64,000 bases of DNA from Microthrixaceae bacterium (GTDB taxonomy: Bacteria > Actinomycetota > Acidimicrobiia > Acidimicrobiales > Microtrichaceae): positions 1 through 64,000 of the forward strand of contig JAMLGM010000006.1 of NCBI GenBank assembly GCA_023957975.1, written 5' to 3'. Shown here one piece after another: positions 26,587 through 35,684 of this stretch. How positions within the stretch are numbered: position 1 is the stretch's first letter; every line of letters starts with the position of its first letter. The translations under genes and the position numbers were made by a program. The notes under the pieces were generated by a model. It ran no database searches and was not told the origin of the DNA. It worked only from the letters and a program-made list of their open reading frames with translations.

Positions 26587-27168
26587 CTAGGCGCGGGCTT
26601 CCCAGGTGTAGCCGAACGTCGTGTTCTTCGCCTGGGCGGCGTTGTCGTCCTGCATCGTCAGGGTGAACCTGAAGGTGCGCTTCTGCCCGGCTCCGGTGGG
26701 AGTCCACGCCGTCGACAATGCGCTGGCGTAGGCCGTGTGAGTGCTGAAGAACGCGGCAAGCGATCCGCTCGTCAGGGTCGAAGACGGGGTGAACCCGGTG
26801 CATGCAGCCGAACCCCCACCCGTGCCGATTTCGACGGTCATGTCGAGGTAGGCCTCGAGGCCCGTGCCGGTCGGAGCAGCCGTGCGATAGAGCTGAATGG
26901 GGTCATTCGTGGTAATCGTGCCGTCGTAGGTCACCTCGATACACCGCACGATGGTGTCGTCGGGGCTCATGTCAGCGACGGTGAACATCGCCGACCCCGA
27001 GTCATCATCGGTGAGGACAACCCCGGCCGAACCGACGGTGTTGTTGTCGTTCGCCGTGGTGTCGGAGAACGCGGCACGTGAGGTTCCAACGATGAGGAAC
27101 GTGACGAAGATGAACGAAACGGCGGTGGCGACGAGGGTGACGACGCGATTGCGATGGTTGCTTGACAT
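26587..27168 (-). CDS. TasA/camelysin-like exported protein with SipW-type signal peptide
   Basis: Exported protein of 193 aa. The signal peptide ends in SRAAFSDTT (residues 30-38), the conserved SipW leader. GAGGACACC precedes ATG 27168. The mature part is a compact beta-rich domain (IQLYRTAAPTG, LDMTVEIGTG, RTFRFTLTMQDDNAAQ, GYTWEARA) with two cysteines, like TasA/CalY proteins that polymerise into cell-surface fibres. It is the first gene of the unit TasA-like, sipW, GGDEF. Fibre formation is inferred from the family. Confidence 0.87.
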   Translation of the reverse strand: MSSNHRNRVVTLVATAVSFIFVTFLIVGTSRAAFSDTTANDNNTVGSAGVVLTDDDSGSAMFTVADMSPDDTIVRCIEVTYDGTITTNDPIQLYRTAAPTGTGLEAYLDMTVEIGTGGGSAACTGFTPSSTLTSGSLAAFFSTHTAYASALSTAWTPTGAGQKRTFRFTLTMQDDNAAQAKNTTFGYTWEARA

Positions 27169-27343
27169 GGTGTCCTCAGAGGGGTGGGTCGCGTAGCGGC
27201 ATGGACATCATGTAGATCGGCATCGAGGCGTCGCGGCTGAGTGCACCGGTCGAAATTCCCAACCGAGGTAGCCCTGATGACCCAGGCGAACGCGCGAGCC
27301 GGTTTTCGACCGCTGACAACTCAACAGGACCGCCGCACCGCCG

Positions 27344-29914
27344 ATGAGCATTCAGATGAATCGCCTCTGGATCTCGCGGGTGTTGCTGGGCTGGCTGTTG
27401 GTCGTCGGCGCGCTCACCGTCGCTACGCGCACCGTGTCGGTCGCCGCATTCTCCGACACCACCGACACCGGCGCCTCGAGTGCTGCCGGGGCGCTCAACG
27501 GGCCCAACGCGCCGGCATCCGGCGTCGCGGCCTTCCAGGCTCATCGCGTGAGCATGACGGACTGCACCGTCAAATGGGAAGCCCTGAGCGGCGGAACGGA
27601 CGTCGCCAACCGTTTCGAAGTGCTCGATGAGCCGGCGAGAACCACGCGCACGACCACGCCGAACAACTCGGTCGGTGCCGACAACACGACCTTCACCCCC
27701 GGTCGGGTCCTGTCGAGCTACCGCCTGCTCACCCGTTCCAGTTCGAACTGGGTATCCCCCGACTCCGAGTCGAGCACCTCCACCTGCTTTCAGGAGGCGA
27801 TGACCTCGATCGCTGCCGGAGACTCGACAACCTGTGGCATCACCACCGCAGAGAAGTTGTATTGCTGGGGCCGCGGCCAACGCGGCCGAAACGGGCAATC
27901 CAATGAACGGACCGTCGCGACCCCCGTGGCGGTCGACGCGGCGAACAACTACCGACAGGTGGCCATCGGCAGCGGCCACATGTGCGGGATCCGCACCAGC
28001 GGCCAACTCTGGTGCTGGGGCGACAACTGGGCGGGGCAGGTCGGCGACGGCTCCACAACGGTCCGGCTCACCCCCGTCAGGGTCGGCTCCTCCAGCGACT
28101 GGAGCCTGGTCGCGTTGTCCGAAACCTCCTCGTGCGGCATCCGCACCGGCGGCCGGCTGTACTGCTGGGGCTTGAACGCGTTCGGTCAGCTCGGCCTCGG
28201 CGATACCACCAACCGCTCCTCCCCGGTCCAGGTCGGCTCCGCGAACTGGCGCACCGTCAGTGGAACAAAGAGCCACTTCTGCGGTGTGCTCAACACTGGA
28301 ACCGCGTGGTGTTGGGGCACCAACTGGTGGGGCATGCTCGGCGACGGCACCACCTCGGTCAGGACCTCCCCGACCCAGGTGGGCTCCGCCACGCACTGGA
28401 GCCAGATCAGTGCCGGGAGCCGCCACACCTGCGCCATCACGATGAACAGCGCGATGTACTGCTGGGGCAACGACTACTACGGCGAGGGCGGCAGCGCATC
28501 GGGGATGTCGACGACCCCGAAGCTGGTTGCCGGCAACGACTGGGCACAGGTTGAGGCCGGGAGGTTGTTGACGTGCGCCCTCAAGATCGACCGAACCCTC
28601 TGGTGCGGAGGGACCAACATCGACGGCCGCACCGGGTTGTCCACCAACACCGGTTCCACCGGCGGCTTCGTTCAGGTCGGATCGACCTCCGACAATCTCC
28701 TGCTCACGGTGGGATGGCGCCACGGATGTGTCATTCGCGCCGACGCACGCCTGCACTGCTGGGGTGCGGCGGGGACCGGGATGACCGCCAACAACATCCA
28801 GACCCGTCGAAGCTTCCAGACCGTCGCAACCGGCACCGCCTGGACCCAGATCGCACTCGGCCTTCAACACTCCTGTGCCATCGACTCCGGCACCGAGATC
28901 TGGTGCTGGGGATGGAACGAGAACGGGCAGCTGGGCATGATCAACGGCAACGACGGGTACAACGTCCCCACCAAAGCGCCGATCGGCACCGGATGGACCC
29001 GCATCACCGTCGGCACGTCCCACACGTGCGGCATCAAGACCGGCGGTGGGCTCTGGTGTTGGGGCGGGAACTGGATCGGTCAGCTCGGCGACGGCACCAC
29101 CGATGACCGGTGGTCGCCCGTGCGCATCCGATCGGACCTGACCTGGAAGTCGGTCGCCGCCGGCGCCGACCACACGTGCGCAACGACCACCGGTGGCGCG
29201 CTGTACTGCTGGGGCAACAACTGGACCGGACAGCTCGGCGACGGCACCACCAGCACCCGCATCACTCCACGCCTGATCACGACGGCAAGCTGGGATGAGG
29301 TCTCGACCGGCGAGGTCCACTCCTGTGCCACCCGCACCAACGGAACACTGTGGTGCTGGGGGGCGAACTGGACGGGCCAGGTCGGCGACGGCACGTGGGC
29401 CACGCCCAAAGCAGCCCCGGTTCAGGTGGGCACCGCGACGAACTGGCGACAGGTCACCGTCGGCGACGAATTCACCTGTGCGACGCGCACGGACAACACC
29501 CTGTGGTGCTGGGGGCGCGCCGACTACGGCGAAACCGGTCTCGGCTCCACCGATGCGACAGCGGCGCCGGCACAGGTCACGCCCGGCGCCGGCGCCGTGT
29601 GGTCCACCGTCAGCGCCGGACACCGATATGCGTGCGCATTGCGAACCTCGGGAGGCGCCCTGCGGTGTTGGGGCAACAACGCCGAGGGGCAGTTCGGCAA
29701 CGGCAGCGCTCAGACCCAACGGCTGACACCGCTATCGATCACCACGGGCGTCACCACGCTCGCGAAAGAACTCGGCGCCTATCACACGTGCACCTATTCC
29801 AGTTCGGGCACGGCGCTGCGGTGCGCCGGGTCGAACGAGTGGAGCCAGCTCGGATATGAGGAGTCGACGCTGGGCCCCACCCAGATCGTCTCCGTGCTGA
29901 CCTGGCGCTACTGA
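27344..29914 (+). CDS. Exported RCC1-repeat protein with SipW-type leader
   Basis: Protein of 856 aa. The N-terminal leader ends in SVAAFSDTTDTG (residues 32-43), nearly the same as in the divergent TasA-like protein. After a short beta-sandwich-like segment (about 65-150) come 14 RCC1-type repeats, most with the core LxCWGxNxxGQLGDGTT. Each repeat also has a cysteine about 10 residues before the CWG cysteine, suggesting a disulfide per blade. Fourteen blades could form two seven-bladed propellers. Probably surface-exposed and associated with the TasA-like fibre; partner unknown. Start ATG 27344 has no strong ribosome-binding site; ATG 27356 is possible. Confidence 0.88.
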   Translation: MSIQMNRLWISRVLLGWLLVVGALTVATRTVSVAAFSDTTDTGASSAAGALNGPNAPASGVAAFQAHRVSMTDCTVKWEALSGGTDVANRFEVLDEPARTTRTTTPNNSVGADNTTFTPGRVLSSYRLLTRSSSNWVSPDSESSTSTCFQEAMTSIAAGDSTTCGITTAEKLYCWGRGQRGRNGQSNERTVATPVAVDAANNYRQVAIGSGHMCGIRTSGQLWCWGDNWAGQVGDGSTTVRLTPVRVGSSSDWSLVALSETSSCGIRTGGRLYCWGLNAFGQLGLGDTTNRSSPVQVGSANWRTVSGTKSHFCGVLNTGTAWCWGTNWWGMLGDGTTSVRTSPTQVGSATHWSQISAGSRHTCAITMNSAMYCWGNDYYGEGGSASGMSTTPKLVAGNDWAQVEAGRLLTCALKIDRTLWCGGTNIDGRTGLSTNTGSTGGFVQVGSTSDNLLLTVGWRHGCVIRADARLHCWGAAGTGMTANNIQTRRSFQTVATGTAWTQIALGLQHSCAIDSGTEIWCWGWNENGQLGMINGNDGYNVPTKAPIGTGWTRITVGTSHTCGIKTGGGLWCWGGNWIGQLGDGTTDDRWSPVRIRSDLTWKSVAAGADHTCATTTGGALYCWGNNWTGQLGDGTTSTRITPRLITTASWDEVSTGEVHSCATRTNGTLWCWGANWTGQVGDGTWATPKAAPVQVGTATNWRQVTVGDEFTCATRTDNTLWCWGRADYGETGLGSTDATAAPAQVTPGAGAVWSTVSAGHRYACALRTSGGALRCWGNNAEGQFGNGSAQTQRLTPLSITTGVTTLAKELGAYHTCTYSSSGTALRCAGSNEWSQLGYEESTLGPTQIVSVLTWRY

Positions 29915-29960
29915 CCGGCGCTACTTGTCTGGCGCTACTCGTAGCGCTTCGGGGTGGCGC

Positions 29961-31073
29961 CTACTTGTAGCGGAGTACCCCTCGGATGTTGTTTCCGGCA
30001 AGCATGTCGGCGAATCCATCGTTGATGTCTTCGAGGGCATACTCCCGGGTCACCATCCCCGCGAGGTCGAGTTGACCGCTGCGATACAGGTGCATGAGGC
30101 GAGGAATGTCAGAATTCGGATTCGCCGAACCGAAGATCGTGCCGACGAGCTGCTTTTCCATGAGCGTCAAATCACACAGCGAGATGTCGATGGAGGTCTC
30201 CGACGCCGGGTGAATGTTGGTGACCACCACACGGCCACGCTTGGCGCACAGCTGCATGATCGGCCCGATCTGTTCCCCCTGGCCGACGCCCACGGCACAG
30301 ATGATCTTGTCGCACATCCGCCCCCACGTGACCTGCTGAATCAACTCGAGCGCCTCACCGATGCTCGCGATGGTGTGGGTCGCGCCGAACTTCATCGCCT
30401 GCTCACGTTTGAACTCGACCGGGTCGATGGCGAAGATGTTGCGCGCACCGGCGAGGCGGGCGCCCTGAACCGCGGCGGCGCCGATGCCGCCGACGCCGAT
30501 CACCGCGACGTTGTCTCCCGGCTGGACGTCCGCCGCGTACACCGACGAACCCCACCCGGTCGTCACGCCGCAGCCGACGAGGCAAGCCAGCTCGAGCGGG
30601 ATGTCGTCCTCGATCTTCACACACGACATCTCGTTGACGACCGTGTGCTTCGCGAACGTGCCGAGGCACACCATCGTCCACAGATCCGTGCCGTCCTGCG
30701 CGTGGTGGCGGCTCGTGCCGTCGAGTTGGGCGCCGACGAGCAGCGCTGCACCGTTGTCGCACAGGTTGGAATGCCCGTCGGCACACGAGATGCAGTGCCC
30801 GCAGGCCGGAACGAACGAGAACACGACGTGATCGCCGGGTTTGACGCGGGTGACTCCCTCGCCGACCTCCATGACGATGCCCGACCCCTCGTGTCCGCCG
30901 ATGAGCGGCGTCACCGCCGGTAGATCGCTGGTACGAGCGTGGTCATCGGAATGGCACATGCCCGAGGCGACCATCTCGACGAGTACCTCGCCGGCCTTGG
31001 GCGGATCGAGCGTGATCGTCTCGACGCTCCACTTCGCCCCGGGCTCCCACAGGATCGCTGCCTGAGTCTCCAT
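29961..31073 (-). CDS. Zinc alcohol dehydrogenase, NDMA-dependent type
   Basis: Medium-chain alcohol dehydrogenase of 370 aa. Catalytic zinc ligands are in ASGMCHSDDH and GGHEGSGIV with the later GCGVTTGWG cysteine; the structural zinc loop is CGHCISCADGHSNLC. The Rossmann motif is GVGGIGAAAVQGA. HHAQDGTDLWTMVCLGTFAKHTVV is typical of actinobacterial alcohol dehydrogenases annotated as NDMA-dependent. GGGGAG lies 6 bp before ATG 31073. Probably oxidises a primary alcohol. No neighbour reveals the substrate; a mycofactocin link is known for this group but no mft gene is in the window. Confidence 0.9.
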   Translation of the reverse strand: METQAAILWEPGAKWSVETITLDPPKAGEVLVEMVASGMCHSDDHARTSDLPAVTPLIGGHEGSGIVMEVGEGVTRVKPGDHVVFSFVPACGHCISCADGHSNLCDNGAALLVGAQLDGTSRHHAQDGTDLWTMVCLGTFAKHTVVNEMSCVKIEDDIPLELACLVGCGVTTGWGSSVYAADVQPGDNVAVIGVGGIGAAAVQGARLAGARNIFAIDPVEFKREQAMKFGATHTIASIGEALELIQQVTWGRMCDKIICAVGVGQGEQIGPIMQLCAKRGRVVVTNIHPASETSIDISLCDLTLMEKQLVGTIFGSANPNSDIPRLMHLYRSGQLDLAGMVTREYALEDINDGFADMLAGNNIRGVLRYK

Positions 31074-31240
31074 CGTCATCTCCCCTACGGATCGGAAATC
31101 GCGAACGTGTTCTAGTCGCTCGCTGTGGTCGGGCGCATGTTCCTTCCCTCCGATGGGCAATCCGACCTAGCGTTGGCGAGAGGGTGGTGCGAACGCGCAA
31201 CCGGCCTTGGTAGGCATTTCAACCGGAGGGGTTCGTAGCG

Positions 31241-32062
31241 GTGCAACCTGGGAGTGCAGACCACGACACCGCATCGGCCGAGCGCGTCTTGATCAGCGCG
31301 AGCCGCTTCGGAGACTGGCAACTCCTAATGAAGGGACTCATCGCCACCGTCGTTCCGACCATCGGACTCGGGGCGTTCGTCACGTCGGCACGGTCCCCCC
31401 GCGGAGTGGCGCCAAGTGCCCTCGACGCCGTGCTCGTCGCCATCGAGACCACGGTCCACCTCACGTTCTGGGCGACATTGGCGTACGCGTACGTCGACTG
31501 GCGCGAACGGGCGGGCGAGCTTCTCGCCGAGTCGAAGCCGAACCTCGCGGTGATCGACGATCATTCCCACAAGAACCGCGCGTCAAAGCGGATCGCGTTG
31601 GGCGAAGTGCTGTTGACGTTGTGGTGGTCCGGTTTCATCGTGGCCTTCGTCTTCACCCAGCGCGCCATCGGCTGGCGCGGCCCCGACGGTGACGTCGTGC
31701 CGGTGTTGAACCCTGCCGAGTGGGACTTTTGGATTCCGCTGGTCATGTTGATCTACGCCAACGCTTTCACGTTGACCATCGCCGCCTACCGCCAAGGCCG
31801 CTGGACACCGTTGACGAGTTTCGTGCTCATCGGTGACGCCGTGATCGGGGCGGGGGTGAGCTGCTGGCTGCTCACCTCGCGCCGAGCGCTCAACCCGGCT
31901 TGGATCGCCGAACTCGACTGGCTCACGGCGCACCAACGAAGCCACATGATCAGCTGGGGTGCCGCCGTCGCCGTCACGCTGCTCGGCGTGACCACCGTTC
32001 AAACCGTGGCGATGGGGTGGCGGCGCGACCGAAGCGCCCCGCCGGTTCGCTACCAGCCGTAG
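31241..32062 (+). CDS. Multi-pass membrane protein of unknown function
   Basis: Protein of 273 aa from GTG 31241 with GGAGG about 12 bp upstream. Six hydrophobic segments are visible (approximately residues 30-48, 63-84, 122-142, 163-182, 193-212 and 236-256), with charged loops between them (WRERAGELLAESKP, DDHSHKNRASKR). I do not recognise the family. It is divergent from the alcohol dehydrogenase and convergent with the DUF5522 gene. Confidence 0.7.
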   Translation: MQPGSADHDTASAERVLISASRFGDWQLLMKGLIATVVPTIGLGAFVTSARSPRGVAPSALDAVLVAIETTVHLTFWATLAYAYVDWRERAGELLAESKPNLAVIDDHSHKNRASKRIALGEVLLTLWWSGFIVAFVFTQRAIGWRGPDGDVVPVLNPAEWDFWIPLVMLIYANAFTLTIAAYRQGRWTPLTSFVLIGDAVIGAGVSCWLLTSRRALNPAWIAELDWLTAHQRSHMISWGAAVAVTLLGVTTVQTVAMGWRRDRSAPPVRYQP

Positions 32063-32081
32063 TGGCGCCGTCGAGACGGCT

Positions 32082-32315
32082 CTATGGGTCGGTGTCGGGT
32101 AACGAAGCGATGGGGTCGCCCTCGACGTCCCGGTCCCGATCTCGATCCTGATACGGGCAGTGACGACAGCCGTTGCCGCAGCAGTATCCCCGCTCGAGTA
32201 ATCCGACGACCGTGAACACCAAGTACCCACTGTCCGGGTCGATGTAGTGGGACTCGCCCCGCTCGACAGCAGCATCATGGGACGATTGCCAGCGGCGAGC
32301 CATGTCGGAACCCAT
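32082..32315 (-). CDS. DUF5522 small Cys-rich protein
   Basis: Protein of 77 aa. Its core HYIDPDSGYLVFTVVGLLER followed by GYCCGNGCRHCPY is the DUF5522 signature; the four clustered cysteines suggest a metal site. The function of the family is unknown. The C-terminus is an Asp/Arg-rich tail. Divergent from the HNH gene at 32402. Confidence 0.85.
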   Translation of the reverse strand: MGSDMARRWQSSHDAAVERGESHYIDPDSGYLVFTVVGLLERGYCCGNGCRHCPYQDRDRDRDVEGDPIASLPDTDP

Positions 32316-32401
32316 GACGACATTGTGCCGGGGTTGGGGTTTGGTCGTGGCTCGGGCGCGGTTGGGCTTCGCTGTCGGAGGTCGCGTTTAGTATCAAACG
32401 C

Positions 32402-33901
32402 ATGTTCGAGGGCTTCGACAGCGAACTGAATAGCCTGGGTTCCGGGATCGACGATGTTGCGGTCCTGTTCGAGCTGCAACGCCGTTTGGATCTGCACATG
32501 ATCGACGCGCTCGGGGAGTTGGATGCTGTTGGGATGACCGACGTCGTCGAGGGCCTGTCCACCAAAGCGTGGGTGTCCAAGACCGCTCGTTGTTCCGGTG
32601 TGACCGCCACCCGACGCGTTTCGGTCGCTCGGGCGGTGCGGCGCCGGTATCGGCCCGACGTGTTGGACCGCCTGCGGTCCGGTGTCGTGGGGTTTGATCA
32701 TCTGGTCGTGATCGGCCGGTGGTCGAACCCGCGGATCGAACCCACCTGGTCCGACAACGCCGGACCAATGCTGGACCTCGCGGAGCATTTGACGTTCGCG
32801 AAATGGGAAAAGGTCATCGCCGCGTTGGCACGCCTCGTCGACACCGACGGCACCGAACCCGCCCCACCAGCCGAAGAATCCTGGCTCGACCTACGCGACA
32901 TCCACGGCCCCGACGGTGTTATCGGTGTGGAAATCGTCGGAGAGTTCTTCGGCGACTACGCCGAGGTCGTACGCCAAGCCATCAACGACGCCACCAACCG
33001 TCACCGCAAAGCTGTCCGCAACGACGCCGAACAATTCGACCGGTCACCGACAACATCAGAATCGCAGTTGCGGGCGAAAGCGTTGATGGACCTGTGCCGG
33101 TTCGGCACCCAGTTCACCCTGTCGGGTAACTACCGGCCAGGAACCGCCGAAGTCACCATCATCCTGCAACACGACGAACACGGCCAACCACGCGCGTATT
33201 CGCCTACGGGTGATCCGCTCACCGCGGACGTGATCGAACGCATGATGTGTGACCCAGAACTCCGCGCTGTGCTGTTGGACTCGTTGGGCCAACCGCTCGA
33301 TGTCGGCCATAGCGTGCGGTTGGCGACCGACGCTCAACGCGCCGCGTTGGCGGCACGCGACGGGGGGTGTTGTTTTCCCGGCTGTGAGGCACCCGCACAC
33401 CACACCGAAGCCCACCATGTTCGCCATCACCGCAACGGCGGCGCCACGGCGGTGAACAACCTGGCATGTCTGTGCCGACACCACCACGGCCTGGTGCACC
33501 GCGTCGGCTGGGCCATGCACATCACCACCGACGGCTGGACCCTCTACACCCACCCCTGTGGCATCACGATCTGGGGGCAACAACACGGGGTTCAACGCCA
33601 AGGCCCCATCCCCGAAGAACTCGCGGCAGAACCCGAACCACCCGCCCGACCGAAGGTGAAAGTCCGCGGCGGAACCGTCGACCTCGCCGAAGCGATCGCC
33701 ACGATCCGCCGCCGCTACGACCGCATGACCGCCACGCCCGACACCCGCATGTACCGACCCCACGACGCCCGCAGGTCAGCCTCCAGCCGAGGCTCGGGCA
33801 GGACCGGACGAACCGGCGGAGCGACGAGGGCCGGGCGAGCCACCGCCGGGCAACTCTCACTCACCCCAGCCAAACCACCCCAACCACCGATACGCCAATG
33901 A
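32402..33901 (+). CDS. DUF222 HNH endonuclease-like protein (13E12 family)
   Basis: Protein of 499 aa. The N-terminal helical DUF222 region (about 1-250) is followed by an HNH nuclease motif: CCFPGCEAPAHHTEAHHVRH, then HRNGGATAVNNLACLCRHHH. Actinobacterial genomes carry many copies, thought to be mobile or repeat-associated. The C-terminal tail is low-complexity, rich in Arg, Ser and Gly. Codon usage at the 3' end looks CCA- and CAC-rich compared with neighbours, which may reflect transfer. Confidence 0.9.
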   Translation: MFEGFDSELNSLGSGIDDVAVLFELQRRLDLHMIDALGELDAVGMTDVVEGLSTKAWVSKTARCSGVTATRRVSVARAVRRRYRPDVLDRLRSGVVGFDHLVVIGRWSNPRIEPTWSDNAGPMLDLAEHLTFAKWEKVIAALARLVDTDGTEPAPPAEESWLDLRDIHGPDGVIGVEIVGEFFGDYAEVVRQAINDATNRHRKAVRNDAEQFDRSPTTSESQLRAKALMDLCRFGTQFTLSGNYRPGTAEVTIILQHDEHGQPRAYSPTGDPLTADVIERMMCDPELRAVLLDSLGQPLDVGHSVRLATDAQRAALAARDGGCCFPGCEAPAHHTEAHHVRHHRNGGATAVNNLACLCRHHHGLVHRVGWAMHITTDGWTLYTHPCGITIWGQQHGVQRQGPIPEELAAEPEPPARPKVKVRGGTVDLAEAIATIRRRYDRMTATPDTRMYRPHDARRSASSRGSGRTGRTGGATRAGRATAGQLSLTPAKPPQPPIRQ

Positions 33902-34043
33902 ACCGGCGGCCCCAATAGACCGTGTCCGACCCCACGCGACCCCACCTCATCCCAACGCTGAGGCACCACCCCTTCCGGGACGCGTTGGCGCGCACGCGGG
34001 TCCGCACCCCCCGGGGCGCGTTCGCCTCTGCGAGTATGGGGCC

Positions 34044-34760
34044 ATGATCGCCCCGTTCGAGATCGTCAAGACCGTCGACCTGCCAGCGCCGGCCGCTCTC
34101 GTCTGGTTCGCCCTGACCGAACCGCAGGGTCTCGCTGGATGGACCATGCCCATCGCCCCTCAGCGGGACTCCCCCACCGTCACCTTGTGGCGGGATGCCC
34201 AGCACCTCTCGCTGCACATCCCAACCGGCGACGATGGGTCCTTCCAGGAGTTCGACTACAAGATCGAGCCACTCCCCACCGGCGAGACCAATCTGCGGTT
34301 TACCCACGCGGGCCTTCAGAGCGCCTCGCCTCAGTCCATTGAGATGACCGACCTCGCGTGGGACCAGTACTTCGCGACGCTTCGGGTTTACCTGCGCGAT
34401 TTCGCGCACTTGGTTCCTGCCTACATCGAGGCCGAGGCCCCAACACAGGCCTTCGGCGAAGCACCCTCGGCGGCTTGGAACAATCTCCGCGCAGCGCTCG
34501 GACTCGACGATGACGCCAACGTTGGAGCCTCGGTGCGGATCAAGCGGGTCGGGGTCGACCCGCTCGAGGGCACCGTCGACTACCTCACCGAACGTTTCGT
34601 CGGGGTGGCAGGCCGCGACTTCCTCGTACGGTTCCATCGACGCGAGGCCATCGGGCTACCGATCGCAGTGGCCCATCACCAGTACCTCGACCCCGATCAC
34701 GCCGTCCTCGACGTCGAGTCGGAACGCCTCGCATGGATCGACTGGCTCGCCGAGCTCTGA
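34044..34760 (+). CDS. SRPBCC (START-like) family protein
   Basis: Protein of 238 aa. The opening FEIVKTVDLPAPAALVWFALTEPQGLAGWTM is typical of AHSA1/SRPBCC ligand-binding folds. Further matching parts are FDYKIEPLPTGETNLRFTHAG and DQYFATLRVYLRDFAH. Its role could be hydrophobic ligand binding or a chaperone-like function. The C-terminal third (about 150-238) is an extra region not typical of the minimal fold and may be a second related domain. Confidence 0.75.
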   Translation: MIAPFEIVKTVDLPAPAALVWFALTEPQGLAGWTMPIAPQRDSPTVTLWRDAQHLSLHIPTGDDGSFQEFDYKIEPLPTGETNLRFTHAGLQSASPQSIEMTDLAWDQYFATLRVYLRDFAHLVPAYIEAEAPTQAFGEAPSAAWNNLRAALGLDDDANVGASVRIKRVGVDPLEGTVDYLTERFVGVAGRDFLVRFHRREAIGLPIAVAHHQYLDPDHAVLDVESERLAWIDWLAEL

Positions 34761-34853
34761 CCGTTGCCCTCCCAGCCGGAGCCCGCCAACCGGTGTCCGG
34801 TCCGTGTCGGCGGCCGTCACCACCTCGGCACCACGCCGCGATACGGTCATGAC

Positions 34854-34961
34854 ATGCGCAACAAGATCGTCATCGCACTCATCCCGATCCTCGCCGCGTT
34901 CATCGCAAAGCAGCTGCAGGACTACCTGCGTAACAAAGAGGCAGCAAAAACCGCCGCCTGA
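34854..34961 (+). CDS. Small membrane-associated protein, 35 aa
   Basis: ATG 34854 starts a 35-residue protein with one hydrophobic segment (IVIALIPILAAFIAKQL) and a charged tail (RNKEAAKTAA). The start codon usage, the sharp end and the AAA-rich tail look like a genuine micro-protein, but there is no strong ribosome-binding site. Function unknown. Confidence 0.4.
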   Translation: MRNKIVIALIPILAAFIAKQLQDYLRNKEAAKTAA

Positions 34962-35056
34962 ACGCGACCCCTGGCGGGTCGCTCCAGCCGGCCATCGCCC
35001 CACAGCGCCGGTCGGCTCAACCCGCGTCCGTACCGCGCCGGTCAGCTCAGCCCGGG

Positions 35057-35572
35057 TCAGCGCAGCTCGACGACCCTCGGGGTCGGCGTCGACTGGTCGT
35101 CTTGGATGTTGTTCAGCACGATCAACAACACGATCGGCAGCACAACGGCCAACACGCCCACCCCGATCGCTCCAAGGGGGACGCCGATCGACAGCCCTGC
35201 CGCGCGGCGGCGAACCAGCGTCACGAGGCCGGCTACCACCGCTAAAGCACCGATCGCCGCGCCGATCCACGGGATGAACACGAACGCCAGCCCGACGATC
35301 GCCAGGTACAACGGCACTGCGCCCGTACCGACCCCTTGCGCCTCCTCGATTGCCTGCAATCGTCCTGAAGCGGCGACCACGTCGGCTGGGTCGGCAAACG
35401 CGGCGAGGACCGACTCCATCTCGTCGTCGCGGACACCGCGCGTCGCCGCGTTCAACTGCTGAACGGCCTCGCCCAACAGCGCACGACGTGGCTCGTCGTC
35501 GAGGTCCGAGCACTTCTCGCGCAACTCGGAGTAGTAACTCAACACAAGCGGATGTCGCGACGCTGGTTTCAT
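35057..35572 (-). CDS. Membrane protein with HAAS/DUF1700-like N-terminus
   Basis: Protein of 171 aa. The N-terminal 70 residues are helical and charged (YYSELREKCSDLDDEPRRALLGEAVQQL), like the HAAS signalling domain found beside PadR regulators. Three hydrophobic segments follow at about 85-165. The tail QDDQSTPTPRVVELR is cytoplasmic or periplasmic. No PadR gene is adjacent. ATG 35572 chosen; 35581 possible. Confidence 0.65.
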   Translation of the reverse strand: MKPASRHPLVLSYYSELREKCSDLDDEPRRALLGEAVQQLNAATRGVRDDEMESVLAAFADPADVVAASGRLQAIEEAQGVGTGAVPLYLAIVGLAFVFIPWIGAAIGALAVVAGLVTLVRRRAAGLSIGVPLGAIGVGVLAVVLPIVLLIVLNNIQDDQSTPTPRVVELR

Positions 35573-35684
35573 CGAGACCATTCTTCCAGCGTTTCACCAA
35601 AACGCGGTCGAACCCCCGGCATTGCCGGGTTCACATCCGATCGGACGCTGCCCCGCTCGCCTGATTCACCGCTCCGGCGCTTGA

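Noticed and set aside
27176..29719. Minus-strand 847-codon open frame opposite the RCC1 gene
   Set aside because: Its repetitive Gly/Ala/Val text mirrors the RCC1 repeats on the other strand, it has no ribosome-binding site and no domain; GC-rich shadow.
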